A stretch of DNA of 34,021 nucleotides from Cellvibrionales bacterium (GTDB lineage: Bacteria; Pseudomonadota; Gammaproteobacteria; Pseudomonadales; UBA7434). The notes under the pieces were generated by a model. It worked only from the letters and a program-made list of their open reading frames with translations, ran no database searches and was not told the DNA's origin. Location: contig PBSZ01000015.1 of assembly GCA_002726445.1 (NCBI GenBank), positions 1 to 34,021 of the forward strand. Reading direction: 5' to 3'. Both the position numbers and the translations under genes were made by a program. Below are positions 9,283 to 18,538 of the stretch, in pieces. Within the stretch, counting starts at the first letter, position 1; every line of letters starts with the position of its first letter.

Positions 9283-9819
9283 ATGGCAGTTGCAACGAGA
9301 ATATTTTTGGTCGGCCCAATGGGTGCTGGCAAAACGACCATCGGTCGTTATTTGGCAAGTGCTTTGCAGTTACCTTTCATCGATACCGATCACGAGATAG
9401 AACAGCGCAGTGGTGCCGATATCCCATGGATATTCGATGTTGAAGGTGAGCAGGGTTTTCGCGATCGAGAGCATAAAGTGCTCTATGATATCTGCCAATC
9501 TTCATCGGCTATTATTGCTACCGGCGGTGGCATCGTTATTCGCGAAGAAAATCGGCAATTGCTGAATCAATCTGGCACGACAGTTTTTTTGCAAACCAGC
9601 GTTAGCCAACAGTTGAGACGGACAGGGAATGACCGCTCAAGGCCGTTATTGAATGAGGGCGATCCAGCCCAGACGCTTAAAAATTTGATGACCATTCGCG
9701 AGCCTCTCTATCAAGAAGTGGCTGATATTATTATTGCGACTGAAAATAACAAGCCGCGTTTAACGGCACAATTGATTGTTGCAGCGCTTGAATCTCCGCG
9801 TGGTCTGAGTAAGGACTAG
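9283..9819 (+). CDS. aroK: Shikimate kinase
   Basis: ATP-dependent phosphorylation of shikimate to shikimate 3-phosphate, fifth step of chorismate synthesis, cytosolic. The 178-residue protein has the Walker A GPMGAGKTT (11-19), shikimate-binding Asp34 and Asp36 (DTD), Arg60 in GFRDRE, the GGG loop (81-83) and a lid region with RTGNDRSRPLL. It lies 62 bases after pilQ, the same neighbour as in Pseudomonas, and is followed by aroB, the other shikimate gene of the block. Confidence 0.96.
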   Translation: MAVATRIFLVGPMGAGKTTIGRYLASALQLPFIDTDHEIEQRSGADIPWIFDVEGEQGFRDREHKVLYDICQSSSAIIATGGGIVIREENRQLLNQSGTTVFLQTSVSQQLRRTGNDRSRPLLNEGDPAQTLKNLMTIREPLYQEVADIIIATENNKPRLTAQLIVAALESPRGLSKD

Positions 9820-9965
9820 CGCTATGTATGATGCTTTTTTGTGCCTATCTACAACGGGCCGGTTCAATGAGTGAGCAGATGGATTTTTCGTCTAAGGCGC
9901 AACGCTTTGACTTTATCGTTGTTAATGGTTAAATAGTACATATTCACTGAAAAAGGTTCAGCAAC

Positions 9966-11045
9966 GTGACATCTATCACCCTTCAAGTCGACTTAGCCGA
10001 GCGAAGTTATCCCATTATTATTGGTGCGGGCCTATTAAAAGATGATGCATTATTGCAGCAGTATATTGGCTCGGGTCAGTTGATGGTGGTCAGCAATGAA
10101 ACCATCGCACCGCTCTATTTAGATTCATTGCTGAATAAGATCCCGAATGCAGACTCGGTCATCTTGCCAGACGGTGAACAGTACAAGCAATTGGCAACGG
10201 TGGAGCACGTCTTTGAGGCCCTATTAAACCAGCGCCATAATCGAACCACGACATTGCTCGCCCTCGGTGGTGGTGTGGTCGGTGATATGACGGGTTTTGC
10301 TGCAGCCTGCTATCAGCGAGGCGTCAAGTTTATTCAGGTGCCTACCACATTGTTAGCTCAAGTTGATTCCTCCGTAGGCGGCAAAACCGGAGTGAATCAT
10401 GCCCTAGGTAAGAATATGATCGGTGCTTTTCACCAGCCGGTAGCTGTATTGATTGATACAGATACTTTGTCTAGCTTGCCTACCCGTGAATATCAAGCTG
10501 GTTTAGCCGAGGTGATTAAGTACGGTTTAATCTGCGATGCTGACTTTTTCATTTGGCTGGAACAAAATATGCCAGCATTAATAGCGCGAGACCAAGCGGC
10601 TTTGCAATACGCAATTGCACGATCTTGCGAGAATAAAGCGAAGGTAGTGGCTGCCGATGAACGTGAAGGTGGTATTCGTGCGATTCTCAATTTAGGTCAT
10701 ACGTTCGGCCACGCGATTGAGACTGCAACAGAGTATAAAGCCTGGTTGCATGGCGAGGCGGTTGGTTTTGGGATGATTATGGCTCTTGACCTTTCTATGC
10801 GCTTAGGCTTAATTGACGCTTCTGGTTTAGAGCGTACGATAGCACTCATAGCGGCCGCAGGGCTGCCGGTATCAGCGCCGGCCAATTTACCAGCTGCCGA
10901 TGAGATATTAGGCTTAATGGGCATGGATAAAAAAGTGCTTGATGGGAATTTACGCCTTGTACTGTTGCGCGCTATTGGCGATGCTTTTGTCAGCAATGAT
11001 TTTGATGCTGATATACTTAAACAAACGTTACAACATTATTTGTAA
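9966..11045 (+). CDS. aroB: 3-dehydroquinate synthase
   Basis: NAD+- and metal-dependent conversion of DAHP to 3-dehydroquinate, second step of the shikimate pathway. The 359-residue protein is full length. It shows the nucleotide-binding [13 protein letters not shown] (from residue 101), the substrate region [20 protein letters not shown] and the metal-ligand segments EVIKYG and [20 protein letters not shown]. It uses a GTG start, with AAAGG about 9 bases upstream. The 146 bases separating it from aroK contain no convincing gene. Confidence 0.96.
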   Translation: MTSITLQVDLAERSYPIIIGAGLLKDDALLQQYIGSGQLMVVSNETIAPLYLDSLLNKIPNADSVILPDGEQYKQLATVEHVFEALLNQRHNRTTTLLALGGGVVGDMTGFAAACYQRGVKFIQVPTTLLAQVDSSVGGKTGVNHALGKNMIGAFHQPVAVLIDTDTLSSLPTREYQAGLAEVIKYGLICDADFFIWLEQNMPALIARDQAALQYAIARSCENKAKVVAADEREGGIRAILNLGHTFGHAIETATEYKAWLHGEAVGFGMIMALDLSMRLGLIDASGLERTIALIAAAGLPVSAPANLPAADEILGLMGMDKKVLDGNLRLVLLRAIGDAFVSNDFDADILKQTLQHYL

Positions 11046-11069
11046 GAAAAATCTCTTGCGTTTAACGCT

Positions 11070-12719
11070 ATGGTGATGGAAATCAATAGAGACTCAGACT
11101 CACAAGTTGACTCACAACAACGGCTTGCAGTTGATTCAGGCAAGGTTACTCCTGCTACCTCTCCGGCCGCATCTGAAACATATCGGGACGAAAAAAAACG
11201 CGCACAATTCAATGCGTATTTAGCAAGATATCGATTCGAGCGCGACCCTTTTATTGATCAAGATAATAGCGGGCTGTTTTATCCGGGATCTGGCCGTCAG
11301 CAGGCGGTCCAATCTTTGTTACATTACTCGCGTTATGGCAGTACACCCGTTTTCCTTACGGGTCCCGCAGGTGCTGGCAAGACCGCGACCTTGAGCGCGG
11401 CGGTTCGTGAATTAAAAGGCGATGTTGATATAGCAAGTATTCGAGCTGAGCTAATGATGAGCACCGCCCAAGTGTTCACGGCGTTAGCGACTGGCCTTGG
11501 TATTGATATCGATCGTGACAGTGCTAATGATGTGGAGTGCTTGGGCCAGAACTTACTGGCATTTTTTGACAGCAATACGGCGATTGAGCGCCAATCCCTT
11601 ATTTGCATTGATAATGTTGAGGATTTAGGCCACGAGGCACTGGCATCGGTATTTACTTTACTTGCGGCAGCAGAGGGTAAATTAGCGGCTATTCTGGTCG
11701 GCCAGCAACAGGCGCTGAGTTTACTCGAGTCAGCGGCAGAAGCGGAAGATTTACTGATCAATCGAATTGAGTTGTCGCCTTTTAGCCAGTCTGAAGTTTA
11801 TGACTATGTTTTTTATCGGCTTGAAGCGGTTGGGTTTAAAGGCGAGTTCCCGTTAAGCCAGATGCAGCTGCAAGCGCTAACGTATCGGAGTCAGGGTAGC
11901 GTGCGACAGTTGCATCAAGTGGTACGCAGTATGCTAATGGCAGGCAAAGCTAGCCAGATTCCATCTCGTAAACCCTTTCCATTAGGCCATGCAGTCGCAT
12001 TGATCTTTCTAACAATTTTGATCGTATTTGTATATAACTCAAGTGTAGAAGAACCGGTTTTAGTCAAAGATTTTGAGCCAATTGTCTTGGTCGGTGCTCA
12101 GTCAGGCTTTAGCCGAGAGCCAGAAAGTAATATTCAATCATCGATTGACAATGAGCCGCTCTCAACGGCTAAAGATGCCGTCACGGTTAAAACCGCCGGT
12201 GAAGTTAGGACTAGCTTACAGGCGCTGGCGGAAGACCTGCCGGCAACAAACAATGCGGATGTGATGAGTAATCGGCGCGAGCTTGTCACGACAACGGCCT
12301 CAGCGGCAGGAGTAGATGATCGGATTACACGAGATAGTAGTGATGGTAGCTCTCAAGGCATTGATTTAATAGATGAAATTGGCAATTCCCAGGCAGAAAA
12401 CAGGCGGTTTAAGATCGCAGATTGGCCTGATACCGGCTACGCACTTCAAATTTTTGGCACCCACAACCCAAAGCGTGCCAAGCAACTGGTTGAGCAATAT
12501 GCCGAGCAATTGCCGCTATTTGTCTATGAGACGCGCTACAGCGGTAAGGCCTGGTTTGTCGTGGTTGGTGGTCCGTATATAGGCCGAGATGAAGCAAAAC
12601 AAGCGATTCAAGACCTGGCTACCGGACTGCAGCGCTTGAGACCTTGGCCACGTAATATCGCCAGTATTCAATCTGATATTCAGCGATTTAGTGCTGTTAT
12701 TGAGGCCAAACAAGAGTAG
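11070..12719 (+). CDS. DamX-like AAA ATPase with C-terminal SPOR domain
   Basis: The 549-residue membrane protein sits in the position of damX in the aroK-aroB-damX gene order. The N-terminal half is an ExeA/AAA-type ATPase with Walker A GPAGAGKT (98-105) and Walker B LICIDNVED (Asp about 181), preceded by the ExeA-like YRFERDPFIDQDNSGLFYPG. A single membrane helix spans about 307-325. A low-complexity linker of about 120 residues follows, then a SPOR domain (about 455-535; YALQIFGTHNPKRAK, WFVVVGGPYIGRDEAKQAI). SPOR domains bind glycan strands stripped of peptides at the division septum, so a role in cell division is likely. E. coli DamX lacks an intact ATPase motif; here the P-loop is complete. 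ATG or GTG codons at 11073/11076 are alternative starts. Confidence 0.85.
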   Translation: MVMEINRDSDSQVDSQQRLAVDSGKVTPATSPAASETYRDEKKRAQFNAYLARYRFERDPFIDQDNSGLFYPGSGRQQAVQSLLHYSRYGSTPVFLTGPAGAGKTATLSAAVRELKGDVDIASIRAELMMSTAQVFTALATGLGIDIDRDSANDVECLGQNLLAFFDSNTAIERQSLICIDNVEDLGHEALASVFTLLAAAEGKLAAILVGQQQALSLLESAAEAEDLLINRIELSPFSQSEVYDYVFYRLEAVGFKGEFPLSQMQLQALTYRSQGSVRQLHQVVRSMLMAGKASQIPSRKPFPLGHAVALIFLTILIVFVYNSSVEEPVLVKDFEPIVLVGAQSGFSREPESNIQSSIDNEPLSTAKDAVTVKTAGEVRTSLQALAEDLPATNNADVMSNRRELVTTTASAAGVDDRITRDSSDGSSQGIDLIDEIGNSQAENRRFKIADWPDTGYALQIFGTHNPKRAKQLVEQYAEQLPLFVYETRYSGKAWFVVVGGPYIGRDEAKQAIQDLATGLQRLRPWPRNIASIQSDIQRFSAVIEAKQE

Positions 12720-13042
12720 AATAGTAATTTGCAATATCTGTATCACTATTGCTAATCGTAAGTTGTTGTTTTTCCATGTTTAATAGCTAATTTCGCAGTA
12801 AGTAAATGGATAATTGTTCATGATCGTACTTACGTGTAGAATACATCTCCCTTTTTAGCCTGATGGCCGATATTTGGCTCTGATTTTTTCAGTAACACAT
12901 TGAGAATTAACAATATTTTTTTGCCTAAAGGGGATTGGATAGTTTCGCCTCTTTTTGCATCTAAAAAAGGTGAGAGGATATTGTGGTGGCTCTCAATATT
13001 TTAAATATTCGATTTTTTGATTTTAACAAGTGATTCAAGCTT
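12720..13042 (+). promoter_or_regulatory. gltB upstream region (323 bases, no gene)
   Basis: No ORF or RNA gene is recognised here. What can be seen: half-sites GTAAGT at 12758-12763 and 12798-12803, and ACTTAC at 12828-12833. The latter two form the inverted repeat GTAAGTA (12798-12804) / TACTTAC (12827-12833), just upstream of a possible -10 TAGAAT (12836-12841). Closer to the gene, GAGAG (12972-12976) pairs with CTCTC (12990-12994), and ATATTG (12978-12983) pairs with CAATAT (12994-12999): two overlapping, mutually exclusive stems about 45 bases before the start codon. These may be regulatory or chance; the region is presumably where gltB expression is controlled. Confidence 0.3.
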
Positions 13043-16000
13043 ATGAGTGATAACACTAGGTTCGGCCTTTACGACAGCTCGTTGGAAAAGAGCAGCTGTG
13101 GCGTTGGCTTCCTAACTCGAAAAGACGGCAAGCAGACCCATGACCTTTTAGTTAAAGGCCATGAGGCACTCTGTGCTGTGCCACACCGAGGTGGTATGTC
13201 GGCTGAAGGTGTGGGCGATGGTGCTGGTGTATCGATCGATTTATCACTGGAATTTTTTAATCACGTCACCGGCCACACTTTGAGTTTAGGCCAGTTCGGG
13301 GTTGGTAACTTCTTTATGCCCAGCGATACCAGTCAGCATGGATTGGCCAAGCAACTGATTGATGATGCGCTCAGCGCTGCAGGCATGACAACACTCATCA
13401 CCCGCGATGTGCCCGTTAATAATGACGTGCTTCGTCCTGCAGCCGTGCAATATCAATTGCCAATTATACAGTGGGTATTCTTAGCTCCCGAGGGCATTGA
13501 AAGCGATCGGTTTAATCAAAAAATTCATCAGGTTTTATTAGCGGTAGAAGCGCGAGCCTACACTGAGCCTGAGTTAAGTGGGCTGTATCCTTTGTCTTTA
13601 TCGGCGCAGATGCAGGTATTGAAAGGGCGCGTCAATTCAAACGAAATTATTCCTTATTTTTGCGATTTGAATGATAGTCAGCAAAGTATTCATACCTTAT
13701 ATTTCCATACCCGTTTTTCTACCAATACTGACCCGCACCCATCAATGGCACAGCCTTTTCGATTGATGGCACACAACGGTGAGTTAAACACTGATAAGAA
13801 AAATCGCTTATCAGAAGCGGCTATTGCCCGCGCCAAAGAAAACAACATCATTCGTCCCAAAGGCCAGTCTGATAGCTGCCGCTTGGACCAAACCCTGCAA
13901 TCGCGAGTGATTGAAGATGGTTTAGATTTAGTCACAGCTGTAGTGTCGATGATGCCGCCCGCTTGGGAAAACGACCAAACCTTATCGCCAGATGTTAGGG
14001 CGATGTTGGAATATTTTTCTTTGTATGAAGAGAAAAACGACGGGCCTGCGGCGTTAATCTTTGGCGATGGCAGTATTATTGGTGCGCGTCTCGACCGCCT
14101 CGGTCTGCGGCCACTCCGAAGTATTGAAACAGAAAATTATTTAGCGGTTATGTCTGAGGCAGGCCAGATCGATTTTAAAGATGAAGCTGTCTTGAGCCGA
14201 GGCCGGATAGAAGCGGGCGGCATGCTATATTATGATCACCAACAAAAACGTTCGTTTAATACCAACCAAGCCCTTGAGATGTTGTCAGAGCAGCGTGACT
14301 ATATTCAGCTAGTGAATGAGGCACGCACGCACATTGATGCATTAGCGGCACCTGAAGGATCTGATTCAGCGGCCTTGTTAGCTTACTCAGGCGATTTAGC
14401 TTTGGCCGGACGATATGTTTCTTATTCCCATAACCAAGAATGTTTCCGGTTTTTAATGGATCCCATGCTGGCAACTGGCGTTGAGAAGGTCTCGGCTATG
14501 GGGTATGGCAATGCGATTAATGCCTTGTCGGATAATGAAGGCGGCGTTGCAAAATATTTCTCTCAACGCTTTGCTCAAGTCACCAATCCACCACTGGATT
14601 CTATTCGAGAAGCCGAAGGCATGACTTTACGGGTGGCACTTGGGACTAAACCCAACATTGGCAAAAAAGCAGCGCGTCAAATTGTTATTGACTCGCCTGT
14701 TTTGAACTTTAACCAAATGCAGCGCATCTGCCATCAGCAAGAAACGCCCATTGGCCGCTTTAGCATGCTTTATCAGCCGGTATTTAACGATTGTGAAGCA
14801 AATCAATTGGCTTTGGTGTCAGCCATCGACGCTATTTGCGATCAGGTCGAAAAATTTGCAGCCGATAAAGGCGGTATTGCCATTATCAGTGATCGTGATA
14901 TTTCACGCACTCATGGTTCCATTGCGATGACTTTGATTGTCTCTGCAATTAATCAGCGCTTGATTGAAGCGGGCTTACGGCTGCGAGTTTCACTGATTGT
15001 TGAGAGCGGTCAGATTTGTTCCTCGCATCATATTGCTTGTGCATTGGGCTTTGGTGCGGCAGCCGTTTATCCACTGGGTGTCCAGCTTCGCGCAGAAGAA
15101 AAATTCTCTGAAGATACTGACCTTGCCTATCAAAAATTTGCTAAGGCGGCCGAAAAAGCGCTAATGAAGACTATGGGTAAAGTGGGTCTCTGTACCGTTG
15201 AGAGCTATTCGGGTGGCGAATTCTTTGAGCCAAATTTCCTCAATACTGATGACCCAGTTTTCCGTCGCTATTTCCCTAACATGAAATCGCCAGTTGGCGG
15301 TGTAGGTTTTGTCGAAGTGGCACAAGCAATGACAGACTGGCATCAGCATGCTTTAGACTGTCATTCTGAAAATGATATTCCGATGCTGGGCTTATTTAAA
15401 GAGCGTGCAGAAGGAGCCGGCCACAGTTATGGTATTACGGCAGTCCGGGGGTTTGTTGACTTAACCGAAGAAAAAATTGCCTTTGAGAATCAGGACGAAC
15501 AAGATACCAAAGACACCTTACGTTTATTAACTTTAAATCGCATGGAAAGTGCATTTGGTATCAGTGAAGAAGGCTATACCAATACCAGCTTTGATCGATT
15601 AACTCACGATGAAATTAATAACTTTGATATCACGCCCGGGTATCGTGAGTTCTCACGCTCTATGGCGGAAGAAAGAGCCCGGCGACCTGCTGCTTTACGT
15701 GATGTCTTGGCGTTTCCTGCCGATATTAGCTTTATTGATAAAGCAGATGATTTTCGTGAAGAATTGATGCGGTTTAATCGTGCCGGTAATAATGATTTTG
15801 TTATTCGAGGTCTTGATTGCGAGCCGCTTAGTGAGTCTGAATTTTCTTTACAATTAACCGGCAGCAAAGCTAATGATGCTAACCGACTTGAGCAATTAGC
15901 CATTTCGTTTGTCGATCGCTTTAACGATAATATTGTAAGCCATCAAATTAAAGGGCAACGTCTGCTTATCACGGCTAGCCATGAAGCACTTGATTATCTC

Positions 16001-18529
16001 ACACGTTTGCGTTCGGCACTGCCCGCTCTACCTCTTGAAGAGGTGCAACCAGCCAGTGCGATAACCCCATTTTTAGCCTCTGGCGCAATGAGTCATGGTG
16101 CTTTAGTGGCGACTGCTCACGAGGCGGTTGCGCACGGTACTAATATGGTCGGCGGCATGTCGAACAGTGGTGAGGGTGGCGAGCACCTATCGCGATACGG
16201 CACTATTCGAGCATCAAGGATTAAACAGTTTGCGTCGGGCCGATTTGGTGTATGGGCAGGGTATCTCGCTGACCCCATGCTTGAAGAAGTTGAAATTAAA
16301 ATTGGTCAGGGTGCCAAGCCAGGTGAAGGCGGTCAATTGCCAGCACCAAAAGTAAATGTTGAAATTGCCGCTGCACGCGGCGGCGTGCCGGGTGTCGAAT
16401 TAATTTCGCCACCACCGCATCACGATACTTATTCAATTGAGGATTTGGCTCAGCTGATTCACGATGCCAAAGCAGCGCGCGTACGCGTGATTGTTAAATT
16501 AGTATCATCCGATGGCATAGGCACCATCGCTGTTGGTGTTGCTAAAGCCGGAGCTGACGTCATTAATGTTGCGGGTAATACCGGCGGTACGGGCGCAGCG
16601 TCAGTCACTTCGCTCAAATATACCGGCCGCGCGGCAGAAATCGGTATTGCTGAAGTGCATCAAGCGCTGTCTGCAAACGGCCTTCGTAGTAAGGTTATTC
16701 TTCGCTGTTCTGGTGCCCATCAAACCGGCTCCGACGTGGTGAAGTCTGCTTTGATGGGAGGTGATAGTTTTGAGTTTGGCACCACGGCATTGATGATGCT
16801 CAAGTGTGTAATGGCAAAAAACTGTAACATCAAATGTCCTGCAGGCTTAACTACCAACCCAGAAGTGTTTGATGGTGATCCTCGTGCACTGGGTCAATAT
16901 TTATTGAATATTGCTCATGAAGTTAGAGAAATTCTTGCTCAGCTTGGCCTACGGTCTTTGCGCGAGGCGAGAGGCCGAAGCGATTTAATGCATCTGTTAG
17001 ATCATCCTTCTTCGGTTGGCCAATTAGATTTAAGAGCTATGTTGACGGTGGTCGATGAGTTTAAAGTTGATAATCCTATCTATATGGAAAGAGACTTTGC
17101 TGTTGACGATGAATTTCTTGTCCATGTTAGGCAAGCCTTAATCGATAAGAAACAATTATCGATTACTGTCCCTGAAAGCCGTCATTTAAATAACTGCAAT
17201 AAAAGCGTTGGTGGTCAGTTGGCGATTGATTTAGAGCGCATATTGAACCATGAATTAGCGGATATGGATTTACCTGCGGTATTGAAAGATCAGCGTGGCC
17301 GACGTTACCTTCGAGAGGCAAGTGTTAATATTGCCACGCACGGTTCTGCTGGTCAGTCCTACGGTGCCTTCTGTAATGACGGCATGGTGTTGGAGCATAC
17401 CGGTACTTGTAATGATGGTGTGGGTAAAACCGCTTGTGGTGGTCAGATTGTGGTGCATGCGCCAGCCAGCGAAAATCAAGCCATGGGTAATAATGTATTG
17501 ATAGGCAATTTTGCCTTATTTGGCGCAACAGGCGGAAGAGTTTTTATTGAAGGTCAAGCTGGCGATCGTTTTGCGGTAAGAAACTCTGGTTCGACGGCGG
17601 TCGTAGAAGGTGTGGGTGATTTTTGCTGCGAGTATATGACTAATGGCGCAGTGTTAAACTTAGGTGGATTTTCGAAAGGGTTCGGTAATGGTATGTCCGG
17701 CGGGTTTGCCTACCAATATGATCCTGATGGCTCGTTCACTGACAGTATTAGCCATGACTCTGTTCTATTGGGTTCATTGTCAGAAAGTTCTGAGCAATCG
17801 GATATTCATGCGCAAGCGGTTAAGACATTATTAGCTTGGCATGTAGCGGCAACCGACTCACAAAAGGCAAAGCAATTACTGGCCAATTGGAACGCTGAGA
17901 AAAAGCATTTCTCGTATATTGTTCCGCGTGCGTTACTGCAGTATCAAGATTCAGAGGCTATTTTAGCCGCTAAGCCACGTAAAGAATTATTGGAAGAGTT
18001 GGCGACAGCGCTTGCGGCTCATCAAGTGAATAAGCTTAAACGTGCTTGGCGCTCTGGTCAGCCAGTGTTTCATGGTTTCGTGCCAGATACGCAACTTGGC
18101 GATGATGGCGACAAGAAATATGAATTATTGAATACCTATTCTGTGTTAGATACGGCGCAAAAGTTGGCGCTGAAAAAACTGCCCGCCATTAACGATGTCA
18201 CGCATCCCGATGCGGTTAAAGCTACGCGCAATCTGATTTTGACTGAAGATTTTGCTTTAATGAATGGTTTGTTGCGCCACTCTCGCCAAGCAATTGCCGC
18301 TTATAGCGACAGCGAGCTGGCTGCAATGATTGCCAATAAACGATTAAATGATTTTAAACAAACGCTGAGTCTGCGCAATATTATAGCAATGGACAGTCCG
18401 GCTACTTATGGTTGGATTATTCATCAGCAACAGAAGAACAAAACAGCATTAGGTCGAATTCCAAGTTTTGAAGAGTTATTTGCCTTCAACGCGATGAATG
18501 ATTTATTACCTAATGTGAGTCAATTATGA
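13043..18529 (+). CDS. gltB: Glutamate synthase large subunit, atypical long form
   Basis: Predicted to make two glutamates from glutamine and 2-oxoglutarate using reduced FMN and an iron-sulfur centre. At 1828 residues it is over 300 longer than usual GltB. In order: a short propeptide and Ntn-amidotransferase with N-terminal nucleophile Cys19 (EKSSC/GVGF boundary), HTRFSTNTDP (from 222) and HNGELNT (244-250); central domain (about 570-790); an unusual insertion of about 100 residues (about 893-997) between LRDVLAF and EEVQPASAI; FMN domain with NSGEGGE, QGAKPGEGGQLP, ISPPPHHDTYS (about 1121); cluster cysteines C1255, C1261, C1265, spaced x5/x3 where canonical GltB has x5/x4; GXGXG helix domain (about 1430-1600); and a tail of about 190 residues (1640-1828) beyond where E. 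coli GltB ends. The next gene is a diflavin reductase, not gltD. The fold assignment is secure; activity as a normal GOGAT is inferred. Confidence 0.9.
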   Translation: MSDNTRFGLYDSSLEKSSCGVGFLTRKDGKQTHDLLVKGHEALCAVPHRGGMSAEGVGDGAGVSIDLSLEFFNHVTGHTLSLGQFGVGNFFMPSDTSQHGLAKQLIDDALSAAGMTTLITRDVPVNNDVLRPAAVQYQLPIIQWVFLAPEGIESDRFNQKIHQVLLAVEARAYTEPELSGLYPLSLSAQMQVLKGRVNSNEIIPYFCDLNDSQQSIHTLYFHTRFSTNTDPHPSMAQPFRLMAHNGELNTDKKNRLSEAAIARAKENNIIRPKGQSDSCRLDQTLQSRVIEDGLDLVTAVVSMMPPAWENDQTLSPDVRAMLEYFSLYEEKNDGPAALIFGDGSIIGARLDRLGLRPLRSIETENYLAVMSEAGQIDFKDEAVLSRGRIEAGGMLYYDHQQKRSFNTNQALEMLSEQRDYIQLVNEARTHIDALAAPEGSDSAALLAYSGDLALAGRYVSYSHNQECFRFLMDPMLATGVEKVSAMGYGNAINALSDNEGGVAKYFSQRFAQVTNPPLDSIREAEGMTLRVALGTKPNIGKKAARQIVIDSPVLNFNQMQRICHQQETPIGRFSMLYQPVFNDCEANQLALVSAIDAICDQVEKFAADKGGIAIISDRDISRTHGSIAMTLIVSAINQRLIEAGLRLRVSLIVESGQICSSHHIACALGFGAAAVYPLGVQLRAEEKFSEDTDLAYQKFAKAAEKALMKTMGKVGLCTVESYSGGEFFEPNFLNTDDPVFRRYFPNMKSPVGGVGFVEVAQAMTDWHQHALDCHSENDIPMLGLFKERAEGAGHSYGITAVRGFVDLTEEKIAFENQDEQDTKDTLRLLTLNRMESAFGISEEGYTNTSFDRLTHDEINNFDITPGYREFSRSMAEERARRPAALRDVLAFPADISFIDKADDFREELMRFNRAGNNDFVIRGLDCEPLSESEFSLQLTGSKANDANRLEQLAISFVDRFNDNIVSHQIKGQRLLITASHEALDYLTRLRSALPALPLEEVQPASAITPFLASGAMSHGALVATAHEAVAHGTNMVGGMSNSGEGGEHLSRYGTIRASRIKQFASGRFGVWAGYLADPMLEEVEIKIGQGAKPGEGGQLPAPKVNVEIAAARGGVPGVELISPPPHHDTYSIEDLAQLIHDAKAARVRVIVKLVSSDGIGTIAVGVAKAGADVINVAGNTGGTGAASVTSLKYTGRAAEIGIAEVHQALSANGLRSKVILRCSGAHQTGSDVVKSALMGGDSFEFGTTALMMLKCVMAKNCNIKCPAGLTTNPEVFDGDPRALGQYLLNIAHEVREILAQLGLRSLREARGRSDLMHLLDHPSSVGQLDLRAMLTVVDEFKVDNPIYMERDFAVDDEFLVHVRQALIDKKQLSITVPESRHLNNCNKSVGGQLAIDLERILNHELADMDLPAVLKDQRGRRYLREASVNIATHGSAGQSYGAFCNDGMVLEHTGTCNDGVGKTACGGQIVVHAPASENQAMGNNVLIGNFALFGATGGRVFIEGQAGDRFAVRNSGSTAVVEGVGDFCCEYMTNGAVLNLGGFSKGFGNGMSGGFAYQYDPDGSFTDSISHDSVLLGSLSESSEQSDIHAQAVKTLLAWHVAATDSQKAKQLLANWNAEKKHFSYIVPRALLQYQDSEAILAAKPRKELLEELATALAAHQVNKLKRAWRSGQPVFHGFVPDTQLGDDGDKKYELLNTYSVLDTAQKLALKKLPAINDVTHPDAVKATRNLILTEDFALMNGLLRHSRQAIAAYSDSELAAMIANKRLNDFKQTLSLRNIIAMDSPATYGWIIHQQQKNKTALGRIPSFEELFAFNAMNDLLPNVSQL

Positions 18530-18538
18530 GAACCGTGC

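Noticed and set aside
9867-9932. 21-codon ORF (MSEQMDFSSKAQRFDF...) in the aroK-aroB gap
   Set aside because: No Shine-Dalgarno, no recognisable family, and of a length expected by chance in 146 bases.
12724-12756. Inverted repeats GCAATA/TATTGC and AATAGT/ACTATT after the damX-like gene as a terminator
   Set aside because: Short AT-rich stems without an adjacent T-run; insufficient for a terminator call.
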